Positions 1 to 7,820 of a stretch of 64,000 nucleotides of DNA are shown piece by piece. Position numbers and translations under genes: made by a program. Below the pieces are notes generated by a model. It did no database searches and was not told where the DNA came from. It saw only the letters and a program-made list of their open reading frames with translations. Position 1 is the stretch's first letter. Each line of letters starts with the position of its first letter. The DNA comes from Methanomassiliicoccales archaeon (GTDB lineage: Archaea > Thermoplasmatota > Thermoplasmata > Methanomassiliicoccales > JAAEEP01), in contig JAAEEP010000007.1 in assembly GCA_013415695.1 (NCBI GenBank), positions 1-64,000 of the forward strand, written 5' to 3'.

Positions 1-618
1 TTCTACAAGACAGTGTTCGGCCGCATCGTCAAGGAGAGCAAGGCCAAATACCTGCTCCAGGGAACCAACTTCACCGATGTGGAGGAGACGGTGGCCGGCA
101 TCAAGAGGCAACACAATATTCTAGAGCAGCTGGGCATCGACACCAAGAAGGAATATGGATACAAGGTCATAGAGCCCATCATCCAGCTTCGAAAGAGCGG
201 CGTGAGATCTGTGGGCAAGGTTCTGGGACTTCCTGAGGAGATCTTCAAGAGCCCGCCCTTCCCCGGACCTGCCTTGGCCACCAGGGTCATTGGAGAGGTC
301 ACGCCCGAGAGGGTCGCCACCGTCAGAAAAGCCACGGTGATAGTCGAGCAGGAGCTCAAGGGAATAGGGGCTTTCCAGTATCTCGCCATTCTGCACGAGG
401 ACCGTGTGACGGGGATTCGTGACAAGAAGCGCGACTTCGGGCTTCAGATCGAGATCAGGTGCTGGGACAGCACCGATGCGGTCAACGCGACGCCCACGAA
501 CCTGCCGTTCGAGAAGCTCACCCGCCTGGCAAACAGGATAACCGCTGAGGTGCCTGGGGTAGTGAGCGTCACATACAACCTCGCGACCAAGCCGCCCTCG
601 ACCATTGAGGCTATCTAG
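1..618 (+). CDS. guaAb: GMP synthase subunit B, C-terminal part (5' end outside window)
   Basis: This is the ATP-pyrophosphatase subunit of GMP synthase, which aminates XMP to GMP with ammonia from a separate glutaminase subunit. The frame is open from base 1, so the N-terminal P-loop domain lies upstream. What is visible is the end of the ATPase domain (QGTNFTDVEE, IKRQHN) and the dimerisation domain, with the family signature PPFPGPALATRV and the C-terminal segment YNLATKPPSTIEAI, which resembles the usual GuaA ending (KPPGTIEWE). Archaea normally encode the glutaminase and synthetase as separate genes, and no glutaminase domain is seen here. A strong hairpin terminator follows the stop. 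Confidence 0.93.
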   Translation, partial: FYKTVFGRIVKESKAKYLLQGTNFTDVEETVAGIKRQHNILEQLGIDTKKEYGYKVIEPIIQLRKSGVRSVGKVLGLPEEIFKSPPFPGPALATRVIGEVTPERVATVRKATVIVEQELKGIGAFQYLAILHEDRVTGIRDKKRDFGLQIEIRCWDSTDAVNATPTNLPFEKLTRLANRITAEVPGVVSVTYNLATKPPSTIEAI

Positions 619-633
619 AGGGCATTGCTTCTC

Positions 634-674
634 GGTGAGATCCAGGGAACATGAGGACCTGGTCTCACCTTTTT
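634..674 (+). terminator. Hairpin plus T-run after guaAb
   Basis: GGTGAGATCCAGG at 634-646 pairs with CCTGGTCTCACC at 658-669, with one bulged base, and is followed by five T residues. It lies 16 bases after the guaAb stop codon, so it probably ends that transcript. Confidence 0.75.
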
Positions 675-791
675 CAATTCTATGAAGACCTAGCGGTTGG
701 CGTCATACGAATGAGGAGGCGCGATCCCCAAGCATTTGAGAACGGGATTGATTTAATATGAGATGATTTCCTAATATACGCAGGGGATTGA

Positions 792-1031
792 ATGGTTATT
801 GCATACATATTGGTGACCTCCCGCGAACCTCCTTCCTGCAACTCGTTCAACGTTAGAGATCAGCTTCTCAAGTTGGACATCGTCAAGGAAGCCCACGTGG
901 TATTCGGGCAGTACGATCTTATCGTCAAGGCTGAGATCTCAAATCTGGATGATCTGAAGAAGCTCATCTTCGAGGATATCCGTTCCAATGAGTGCGTTCA
1001 GACGACGACCACCCTTTCAGTCATTCCGTGA
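792..1031 (+). CDS. Single-domain Lrp/AsnC ligand-binding (RAM) protein
   Basis: The 79-residue protein is only the RAM (ACT-like) ligand-binding domain of the Lrp/AsnC family and has no helix-turn-helix. It shows the typical pattern: AYILVTS strand, then VKEAHVVFGQYDLIVKAEISNLDDLKKLI, then a threonine-rich last strand (TTTTLSVI). Stand-alone RAM proteins usually form oligomers that bind amino acids and may modulate full-length Lrp proteins or enzymes; the ligand is not visible here. An SD-like GGGGATTGA precedes the ATG, and a TATA-like TTTAATAT sits near 752-760. It is monocistronic, facing the nitroreductase gene. Confidence 0.85.
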   Translation: MVIAYILVTSREPPSCNSFNVRDQLLKLDIVKEAHVVFGQYDLIVKAEISNLDDLKKLIFEDIRSNECVQTTTTLSVIP

Positions 1032-1096
1032 GCCGTCAGTGGACTGCTTTGCATCAAGGCCGCGATCAGGAAGGAGTTCCAGAGAATCTTCTCCGT

Positions 1097-2179
1097 TCAC
1101 CACTTTTCCCTATGGGTCAGTTGCTTGATATCCACCCTCCCTGGTTTCGACCTTCTATCCCTACCAGGTTTGCCCACTGTCAACAGGACGATCGGTCTTA
1201 CATGATCAGGAAGTTTAAGGATCTCTGAAACAATGGCTTCATCGAAGCACCCTACCCAGCAGCTTCCGTAACCCTTGCTCACAAGATACAGCTCCATGTA
1301 AGAGACAGAGGAGGCGACATCCTGCAGCACGTACAGCTCCTTCCCCCGGTCCTGATATTGGGTCTCGATCTTTGACATGTTCGCACAACAAACGATCACC
1401 GCCGGAGCTTCGGCCAGGAATTTCTGGCCAAAGGCTGCGCTCGCGAGGGCCTTCTTCTTCTCCTTGTCGACCACGATGATGAAATCTCTCGCCTGCAGGT
1501 TGCCCGCTGAAGGTGCTCTATTGCCGATTTTCAAAGTCTCGTTTATGATATAATCCGAGAGCGCGTCAGGCTTGTACTTCCTCACCGAAGTGCGTGCATC
1601 CACGCATTCATCGAAGCTTTTAGATGGTTTGGAGTACACCCTATCTGGTTCTATCTCGGATGATGGTGGCATGAGCTTCACGACCACGTCTGCGACTTCG
1701 TCGGCGCTCGCTCTCATCATCAGTGGCATCGACTCTATACCGGTCTCCTTCAGTTCCATCTTATTGAAGCTCGTGAAGAAGAGAACCCTGGGATTGGTCT
1801 CGAGATCGCATATCACCTCTAGCAGATCATCCTTCACCCTGACCCTGGAGAGATCGTCGATCTCGACCATTTCCTCAATCTCATAGCGAGGTGACTTCCA
1901 GGGAACTCCCTTTCTCTTCACCTTGATCCTTCTCAGGAATGCCAATCGCTGATCCGTTACCGCGAGAGCACCCTCTATGAACCCTTCCCATATTGAGGAG
2001 TAGATGTCGATCAGTTCTGTCTCAAGAGGTCCGCTTATGACTGGTAGATTAATGTTCTTGAATATCTCCTCGACTTTGATCTGGAAGGCACTGTAGACCT
2101 GCACCAGTTCCTCGTCTTCCCTCAGATCAATGATTCTCGCAAACATCCCGAGCAAGTCCATTGACTCTATAGAGGTCAT
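1097..2179 (-). CDS. Nitroreductase-family flavoprotein with N-terminal PH-like domain
   Basis: Residues about 190-345 form a nitroreductase (FMN-dependent oxidoreductase) domain: DARTSVRKYKPD at its start, IGNRAPSAGNLQARDF for FMN binding, and the C-terminal GYGSCWVGCFDE segment. These enzymes use NAD(P)H to reduce nitro, quinone or flavin substrates, and the substrate cannot be told here. The first 185 residues are not nitroreductase. They include WEGFIEGALAVTDQRLAFLRRIKVKR and later beta-rich segments, which resemble a GRAM/bacterial PH-like module, so the protein may be tethered to a membrane or partner. The fusion is the unusual point. It is convergent with the RAM-domain gene. Confidence 0.8.
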   Translation of the reverse strand: MTSIESMDLLGMFARIIDLREDEELVQVYSAFQIKVEEIFKNINLPVISGPLETELIDIYSSIWEGFIEGALAVTDQRLAFLRRIKVKRKGVPWKSPRYEIEEMVEIDDLSRVRVKDDLLEVICDLETNPRVLFFTSFNKMELKETGIESMPLMMRASADEVADVVVKLMPPSSEIEPDRVYSKPSKSFDECVDARTSVRKYKPDALSDYIINETLKIGNRAPSAGNLQARDFIIVVDKEKKKALASAAFGQKFLAEAPAVIVCCANMSKIETQYQDRGKELYVLQDVASSVSYMELYLVSKGYGSCWVGCFDEAIVSEILKLPDHVRPIVLLTVGKPGRDRRSKPGRVDIKQLTHREKW

Positions 2180-2281
2180 CTTAACACCGATAATAATATT
2201 GTAATTAACACCTAATAGACCCTTGCATTGGTGGTCAATGGAAAACTTGATTTTACAATGGTGACCGTATCCAACTTGGAC

Positions 2282-2545
2282 CTATGTCTTCCACTTGTCC
2301 CGGTTGGTCAACCCGATTATCAGGTAAATAACACCGAGGGCGGTTATTCCTAGCAACGCCCAAGTGACGATTACTGAGAGGACGATCCCCATTGGGGCAA
2401 AGATAATTCCGAGGATGAAAAAGGCCCTGTAGTCCGGCTCCACCGCTCCCTCCTTTCTCTTCTTCCAGAGGAAGATTACCAAGAATAATCCAAGAAGGGT
2501 CAACAAACCAGCAACTATCAGAAGTATCAGAATCCAATCGGTCAT
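2282..2545 (-). CDS. Small two-to-three-helix membrane protein
   Basis: This is an 87-residue protein of unknown function. The chosen ATG at 2545 has the SD sequence GGAGGA just upstream, so an upstream in-frame ATG at 2605 is unlikely. It has a hydrophobic helix at residues 4-27 (WILILLIVAGLLTLLGLFLVIF), a basic loop KKRKEG, then one or two helices (FFILGIIFAPMGIVLSVIV and LLGITALGVIYLIIGL). The arrangement suggests a small integral membrane protein. No family was recognised. Confidence 0.6.
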   Translation of the reverse strand: MTDWILILLIVAGLLTLLGLFLVIFLWKKRKEGAVEPDYRAFFILGIIFAPMGIVLSVIVTWALLGITALGVIYLIIGLTNRDKWKT

Positions 2546-2622
2546 TGCTCTTCCTCCTGTCGGGGTTAATGACGTACAATCTACTAAATGTTGCCCTGAA
2601 CGCAAATCTGTCTACTGGGCGG

Positions 2623-2799
2623 TCAACTGTCTTGAGCGGATACCTCGTTTTCACCGTCGATCGCGAACTGGTAGACGGTTCCGCTGTCTACAATGAAGAA
2701 CACGTCTTTTTCTGAGATCCTGGTGTGGAATATCCTCAGGAAGTAGTCATTCGCCAGTTTGCTCAGGTCATTGATGGAACTCAAGGTCTGCTTGGGCAT
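2623..2799 (-). CDS. Hypothetical 58-residue protein, possibly a 3' remnant
   Basis: This short minus-strand frame has a protein-like composition: SSINDLSKLANDYFLRIFHTR, then EKDVFFIVDSGTVYQFAI, ending NEVSAQDS. The frame stays open further upstream (reading RPSFGGPDDKDIPQ) to an in-frame TGA just before 2853, but there is no ATG there and no clear SD before the ATG used here. It could be a real small gene, or the 3' end of a decayed one. The hydrophilic and hydrophobic alternation argues against chance, but no family was recognised. Confidence 0.3.
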   Translation of the reverse strand: MPKQTLSSINDLSKLANDYFLRIFHTRISEKDVFFIVDSGTVYQFAIDGENEVSAQDS

Positions 2800-3218
2800 T
2801 TGGGGTATGTCTTTGTCGTCAGGTCCTCCAAAAGAAGGGCGGTCGAGTCATTTACAGTACTGTTCCGAAAACTCTGGGTTGGCTCTAGATCATACCAAGT
2901 GGATACATATTAGGGGGAATGATGAGAAGAAAGAGATTTCATCAGCGATGTGGCCGACAACTTCAAGACGACGACCGAGAACCCATTTTGCCACCATTTG
3001 AATTGACAATCGACATCTCTAATGAGATCGCTTTGCTATGTCCGTTCTAAGTAGATCAAATTCTTATGATGTGAACTGAGGACCGCAGAAAGTCCCGAAA
3101 AGCCTCGGTCTTCAAGAAAAACATTGCTAAATATTAGTTGTCAAATGAACTGCTCACCGTGCCTATTCGATGAAGTGACTACCCATACGATGCAAGTACG
3201 GTGCTCGGAGATATCCAA
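2800..3218. other. Gene-poor stretch with coding-like fragments
   Basis: No intact gene was found. On the plus strand near 2933-3003 one frame reads RDFISDVADNFKTTTENPFC and then stops, but has no start. Other frames here are short and disagree. A TATA-like CTAAATATTAG at about 3126-3136 could drive the following CMD-family gene with a leader of about 60 bases. The stretch may be a decayed gene. Confidence 0.3.
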
Positions 3219-3617
3219 ATGACCGACACTATGGAACCTATCGAGGAGAATGAACAGGATTCGGTAGTAAAGGAAAGGCTGGAGAAGATCAGGAAAGTAT
3301 ACGGTTTTACACCCCTGGTGTCCGAGGTCCTCTCTGAACGGGGCGATATTTTCATTCCATTCACGGATCTCACTGCGAGCGTATTCTTCAGACCTAAGCA
3401 CCTGGACCAGAAGACCGTCGAGCTGGCGGCGATAAGCAGCGCTGCCGCGCTGGCAAGCGAGCACTGTCTCGGTGTCCACATCGAGCAGGCCAAGAGTCTC
3501 GGAGTCACCGAGGAGGAGATCTTCGAGGCCATGATGGTGGGCTCCATGATGTCCATGAATCGGAGCCAGTCGATCGCTTTCAGGAAGTTCAAGGATTCTC
3601 GATCGAGAGAGGAATAA
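3219..3617 (+). CDS. Carboxymuconolactone decarboxylase/AhpD-type protein, one-cysteine form
   Basis: The 132-residue protein belongs to the CMD/AhpD alkylhydroperoxidase-like fold. The active-site stretch is ALASEHCLGVHIEQAKSLGVTEEEI. AhpD enzymes use E-x2-C-x2-C-x3-H; here the first cysteine position is serine and only one cysteine remains, so classical disulfide peroxidase chemistry is unlikely. Such forms often act as decarboxylase-like or uncharacterised oxidative-stress proteins. The ATG at 3219 was chosen because the motif GGAGAT lies a few bases upstream, although an upstream GTG at 3201 is in frame. It stands alone, before the adenylating enzyme. Confidence 0.8.
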   Translation: MTDTMEPIEENEQDSVVKERLEKIRKVYGFTPLVSEVLSERGDIFIPFTDLTASVFFRPKHLDQKTVELAAISSAAALASEHCLGVHIEQAKSLGVTEEEIFEAMMVGSMMSMNRSQSIAFRKFKDSRSREE

Positions 3618-3873
3618 TGGCCTTGTTGAGACTCAGTACCAGCCTCCGATCGATAAAGCTTCGAAAAGGGGTGGCCGGTGATCGTGCGAGTTGGGTTGGA
3701 AAAGAAGATTGTGCTTCATTTCAATCACTTCATGGTCTTGAGGGAGACAATGGATCTTGAGAGGATCTTCAACCCCCGATAGCTGCCACCCAATGGGGAC
3801 GTCGAAGGCTCTCCCGTCCCCAAGGTCATCATTTTGTGATGTGTTACATCGGCACGATTTTTCATGCTCACCA

Positions 3874-3883
3874 ATATTTTATA
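3874..3883 (+). promoter_or_regulatory. TATA box of the adenylating-enzyme gene
   Basis: The A/T-rich box ATATTTTATA is centred about 27 bases upstream of GTG codons at 3906 and 3909, the usual archaeal spacing from TATA box to transcription start. It lies downstream of the ATG at 3864, so that ATG would not be in the transcript. The gene is therefore probably leaderless. Confidence 0.6.
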
Positions 3884-3905
3884 CAAGCCAGCCCTATCTT
3901 GCCCT

Positions 3906-5525
3906 GTGGTGTCAGAGGATATCACCCAACTGGACCATACGGTGGTCGATGAATTCTCCATTTCCTACGATGAACGTTTGAAAAGGCATGAGAAGCTTCT
4001 GACCGAGATCACCTCTCAAGCGTTGAAATCTCCCATTTATTCTGATCGCATAAGGCAGCTGTCCTCCCTAGAAGAGCTTAGCTCCCTACCTTTGACCTCA
4101 TACGAATTCATTTTGGAACGCACCGAAAAGGAAGGTCTGGATAAAGTCCTGCTGGCTCCCATAGTGCAGTGCTTTCACACTTCAGGTTCAACTGGAGAAC
4201 CTAAGCGTTTCTATTATGGAGAAGAGGACATCCATCGCATCGCATTCGAATACGCCATGATGTCCCGGATCATTGGTGTCAAGCCTGGACAGAAGGCGTG
4301 GAACCTGGGAGGACGTCTTCCCGACCTCTCCGGTTACTTTCTGATCGAGGTGGGTAAGATACTGCATATGGACGATAGTATCTCCACCCTTCTAAAGGAC
4401 GATAAGGATCTGATCAAGGCACTTCGACGGATTTCCTCTGAAAAGGATATAGACATCATGGCCAGTGGTGCCCTCATAATTTACCTGATCGGAAGGATGA
4501 GCCAGGAACCTTTTTTCCTCAGTGGTTTGGTCGAGGATAAGGCCATCAGAACGTACCACCTCCCCAGACCGCTGGCAAAGCTCGCCAGACGGATCTACCT
4601 GAGGGGGATAGATATGGGTGCACTGAAGGACATCACCGATAATGTTACTATAGCCATCTCATACGCCGAGGCGCTTAATCCATACATGGGGGAGTTGGAG
4701 AAGTGCTACCCCCGCCTCCGTATCTACGATGTTTACGGAAGCACGGAAAATCCCATCACGGCCGCTCAGATCGATCTCTCGATCAACGGCTTGAGCATCT
4801 TCCTCAACACGCTCATTCCCGAGATCGCCTCACCGGAGGATGTGCTCAAGGGCAAGGAAGACCCCCAGTACAGGGTCGAGGGGGTTCTGTGGCATGATTG
4901 GAAGCCTGGGATGAAAGGGGAACTCCTCATCACCCGCCAGGGGCAGTGCCTTCCTCTGGTGCGCTACCCTACTGGAGATACCATCGAAGTTCTGGATTCC
5001 GCTCACGAGATCGAGGTCGAGGTGAACGGCGTACCACTTGCGCTAAAGCTCCCTCTAATCAGGGTCCTGGGCAGATCGGTGGAGACATTGGACTTCGAAG
5101 CACAAGATGAGTCGGGCAACTTCTTGGGGATCAAGATCTATTCAAGGTATGTCAACGAAGCCCTTCACCGCTCCAGCAACGTTAAATGGTGGGAACTCTA
5201 CAATATTCGAGAGATGCCAGCCCGCCTGGCTCTGGTGGTCATCCCTGAATCTGGCCCAGCGGATGTCGAGCGGTTCAAGAACGAGGTGGTACGCCGCCTC
5301 ACCGAGGAGCATTCGGACCTGCCTCAGTCATTTCAGATCGCCAATGATCTGAAGAAGCTGGAGGTCATCGTTCTGTCTCCCCAGGACTACAACGTGATCC
5401 AGGCAGAGATAGACCGGCGAATCAAAGAAGGACGTTCCTATGGACAATTGAAGCCCAAGCACATCTATGTGATGTCGACCGATGAGGAGTTCAAGAGCGT
5501 CATGCGCGATAAATATGGAAGATAG
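3906..5525 (+). CDS. Phenylacetate-CoA ligase-like adenylate-forming enzyme
   Basis: This ANL-superfamily enzyme probably activates a carboxylic acid with ATP to an acyl-adenylate and then a CoA thioester. The phosphate-binding loop is HTSGSTGEPKRFYY (about residue 95), and the adenine/acyl motif is VYGSTEN (about 277). RYPTGDTIEV carries the conserved aspartate of the hinge region. Overall length (539) is longer than typical PaaK (about 440). The acid substrate is unknown. The GTG at 3906 or 3909 is preferred over the ATG at 3864 because a TATA box lies between them. It is convergent with a condensation-type acyltransferase, a pairing that suggests acid activation followed by acyl transfer; that link is inference. 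Confidence 0.75.
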   Translation: MVSEDITQLDHTVVDEFSISYDERLKRHEKLLTEITSQALKSPIYSDRIRQLSSLEELSSLPLTSYEFILERTEKEGLDKVLLAPIVQCFHTSGSTGEPKRFYYGEEDIHRIAFEYAMMSRIIGVKPGQKAWNLGGRLPDLSGYFLIEVGKILHMDDSISTLLKDDKDLIKALRRISSEKDIDIMASGALIIYLIGRMSQEPFFLSGLVEDKAIRTYHLPRPLAKLARRIYLRGIDMGALKDITDNVTIAISYAEALNPYMGELEKCYPRLRIYDVYGSTENPITAAQIDLSINGLSIFLNTLIPEIASPEDVLKGKEDPQYRVEGVLWHDWKPGMKGELLITRQGQCLPLVRYPTGDTIEVLDSAHEIEVEVNGVPLALKLPLIRVLGRSVETLDFEAQDESGNFLGIKIYSRYVNEALHRSSNVKWWELYNIREMPARLALVVIPESGPADVERFKNEVVRRLTEEHSDLPQSFQIANDLKKLEVIVLSPQDYNVIQAEIDRRIKEGRSYGQLKPKHIYVMSTDEEFKSVMRDKYGR

Positions 5526-5549
5526 AGAACTGGATCTCGATCGTTCTGC

Positions 5550-6917
5550 CTATTCGTGGTCCATGATGGCTCGATCAGTGAATTCTGAACATCCTACCAA
5601 ATCGGATGCGACATGTTCACCAGGGAGCTCATCGAGAAATAGATTGAGGAATCGATCCATGATGTTGGCCTCAATCGCAGAATCGCAGTAGCTGAGGCTC
5701 AAGGTCATGGTTTGGCGGAAGGTGCTCACACCCATTCCTATGTTGGGAGGGTAGAGAGTTGGTCCCAGCATCTGGAGGTCCTTGACGGGAACATGACCGA
5801 AATCGACCGCCTCGGGATCGATCATGCCCAGGTTCGAAAGGGCAGGATGAGCGATCTTGAAGTTGGTGTACTCTTTCAGCTTTCTCAAGAAGAATGTGCC
5901 TGGAAGTAGGGCCAACTCTAGAAGTAACATCTCTGCCAGCTCCACCCGGTCTCTCTTCTTCTTGTCCATATCTTGGTGGACTCTTTGCAAGGTTTCCTCA
6001 AAGCTCTCATCATCCCTTCGATCGATGGTAAGGAAGTAGACCGCCGAGATGTCGCTGATGATCTTTTCCCTCCCTTCGGGAAGGTACCGGCGTAGGTTGG
6101 TCGGAGCCTCCACCCTGAGGCGCCTATTCAGCGGTGGATCACAGATTATGAAGAGAGAACGGCAGAAGGCGGTGAGGAGCACGTCGTTCATTGTGACCCC
6201 CTTTTCCCTAGCGTATGAACGAATGATGGCCAAACGTTCTGGCCCAATCTGCCTGATGGTCAAGGTCTGCCTGGACAGGTCATCACTGATTCTCGAAATT
6301 CCCCAGCCCGACCCTGGCTTCTGAATCCGAGAGAGGGCCCTGATTGCAGGGAGGAGACCAGTCTGCTTCAGCACTTGACGGGGTCCCTGGCGGCCACTTG
6401 TGTTGGCCTTGGGGCAATAATGTGGATTCTCCTCAAGTTCTCGGTACAACGAGGCGAGCAGAGAGAGATAGTGGATGGCTCCACCCCCATCTATGGCCAC
6501 ATGGTTGGATCTGATGCATAGGATATCGCAATCCGACCGGAACAATCCTACCCGGATCTGGGGAGCTTTCTCCGGCAGCACCGGTTCGATCATGAAGTCG
6601 AAGAGGTCAAGATCGGAAGGCAAGCACTCGACCATGGTGAAAAAACTTGACCAGTCCTTCTCGTCTACCAGTTGCCAATAGGGGCGCCATCGATCGTCCA
6701 CGAATCGATACCCAAGCATCGGCTCGGCCTCAATGGTAAGTCTCGCAGCCCTGGCGAGACGTCCCTCGTCAACATGACCGTCGAAGAATACAAGGATGCG
6801 GGCCTGTCCATCCATATCGACGGTCCCCAGGTTCATGATCTGGTCGATCGAGGAAGAAGCGATCCTCTGGGGCAATTCGACATGATCATTGTCCTTGGCC
6901 TTGAATCTAGGAAGAAT
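5550..6917 (-). CDS. Condensation-domain/WS-DGAT-like acyltransferase, probable ATT start
   Basis: The protein has the acyltransferase fold shared by NRPS condensation domains, alcohol acetyltransferases and wax-ester synthases. The catalytic motif appears as NHVAIDGGG (about residue 138): the second histidine and the Asp-Gly are kept, while the usual first histidine is Asn. The C-terminal region has SNLGMIDPE and a later channel segment. Homologues typically start M-x-RF-P, which matches ILPRFKAKD at an ATT codon (6917) behind the SD GGGAGGT with a 7-base spacer. The only ATG upstream (6983) adds 22 atypical residues. Acyl donor and acceptor are unknown. Confidence 0.75.
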   Translation of the reverse strand: MLPRFKAKDNDHVELPQRIASSSIDQIMNLGTVDMDGQARILVFFDGHVDEGRLARAARLTIEAEPMLGYRFVDDRWRPYWQLVDEKDWSSFFTMVECLPSDLDLFDFMIEPVLPEKAPQIRVGLFRSDCDILCIRSNHVAIDGGGAIHYLSLLASLYRELEENPHYCPKANTSGRQGPRQVLKQTGLLPAIRALSRIQKPGSGWGISRISDDLSRQTLTIRQIGPERLAIIRSYAREKGVTMNDVLLTAFCRSLFIICDPPLNRRLRVEAPTNLRRYLPEGREKIISDISAVYFLTIDRRDDESFEETLQRVHQDMDKKKRDRVELAEMLLLELALLPGTFFLRKLKEYTNFKIAHPALSNLGMIDPEAVDFGHVPVKDLQMLGPTLYPPNIGMGVSTFRQTMTLSLSYCDSAIEANIMDRFLNLFLDELPGEHVASDLVGCSEFTDRAIMDHE

Positions 6918-7099
6918 GTGGCATACCTCCCTCAGCACTAGTGGCAACTGGCCGAACGGGCCAATGAGATTAATGCATTGCAATCGATAAATAGATGATT
7001 CAAATTATTCGGCAATCGATCATGTTGACGCTCACATCATTATTTCGACAGTCTTTATATGTGACATATTATATCAAAAACCGAAAAAAGAGGTATTTG

Positions 7100-7816
7100 A
7101 TGCCCATCATCAGTTGTAAAGACCTTACAAAGACCTACATCACAGGCAATATCCGAGTGGAAGCCCTGAGAGGGATCACTCTGGAGATCAAGAAAGGGGA
7201 GATGGTGGCCATCATGGGCCCCTCCGGATGCGGAAAGACCACCCTCCTGAACTGCCTATCCGGCCTTGATGAGGTTACCTCTGGGAAGATCTGGGTAGAG
7301 GACATCGACCTTACCACACTCGACGACAATCAGAAGACTAATTTCCGTGCCAACCGAATGGGTTTCGTTTTTCAATTCTACAATCTGCTGCCTGTGCTCT
7401 CAGCTACCGAAAACGTGGAGCTTCCCCTGCTAATATGTGGGTCCAAGGACAACGAGGCCCGGAGTAGGGCCCAGCAACTACTTGACCGGGTCGGTCTGAA
7501 GGAAAGGGCGACACAGCGACCAGCCGCCCTCTCTGGTGGAGAAAGGCAAAGGGTCGCCATTGCCCGTGCCCTGGTAAATAATCCCGCAATCGTGTTCGCC
7601 GATGAGCCCACCGGTGATCTGGACAAGAAAACAGCAGAAGGTGTTGTCTCACTGCTCAGGCAGTTGAACAAGGAGCAGGAGCAGACCTTTGTCCTCGTCA
7701 CCCACGACCCCGAGGTAGGAGCAAGCTGCGATAGGATCATCCACATGAGGGACGGACTCATAATGAACGATGGCGGAACGGACGGGATATCTCAGAAAAT
7801 CGAAGAAACGGGGTGA
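7100..7816 (+). CDS. ABC transporter ATPase, LolD/MacB type
   Basis: The 238-residue ATP-binding subunit of an exporter-type ABC system contains Walker [10 protein letters not shown] (about residue 40), Q-loop [10 protein letters not shown], signature LSGGERQR, Walker [13 protein letters not shown], and the H-loop VTHDPEV. The ATG at 7100 fits the family N-terminus ([12 protein letters not shown]). The 35 codons upstream cover the promoter, with TATA-like CTTTATATG near 7053. The stop lies 4 bases before the GTG of the permease gene, so the two are translationally linked. MacB/LolD-type systems move lipoproteins, peptides or drugs, and the cargo here cannot be inferred. Confidence 0.93.
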   Translation: MPIISCKDLTKTYITGNIRVEALRGITLEIKKGEMVAIMGPSGCGKTTLLNCLSGLDEVTSGKIWVEDIDLTTLDDNQKTNFRANRMGFVFQFYNLLPVLSATENVELPLLICGSKDNEARSRAQQLLDRVGLKERATQRPAALSGGERQRVAIARALVNNPAIVFADEPTGDLDKKTAEGVVSLLRQLNKEQEQTFVLVTHDPEVGASCDRIIHMRDGLIMNDGGTDGISQKIEETG

Positions 7817-7820
7817 GACT

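Noticed and set aside
3640-3880. Minus-strand frame of about 77 codons between the CMD and ligase genes
   Set aside because: It has no start codon and no recognisable family; a competing frame and the ligase promoter overlap it. A chance opening is likelier.
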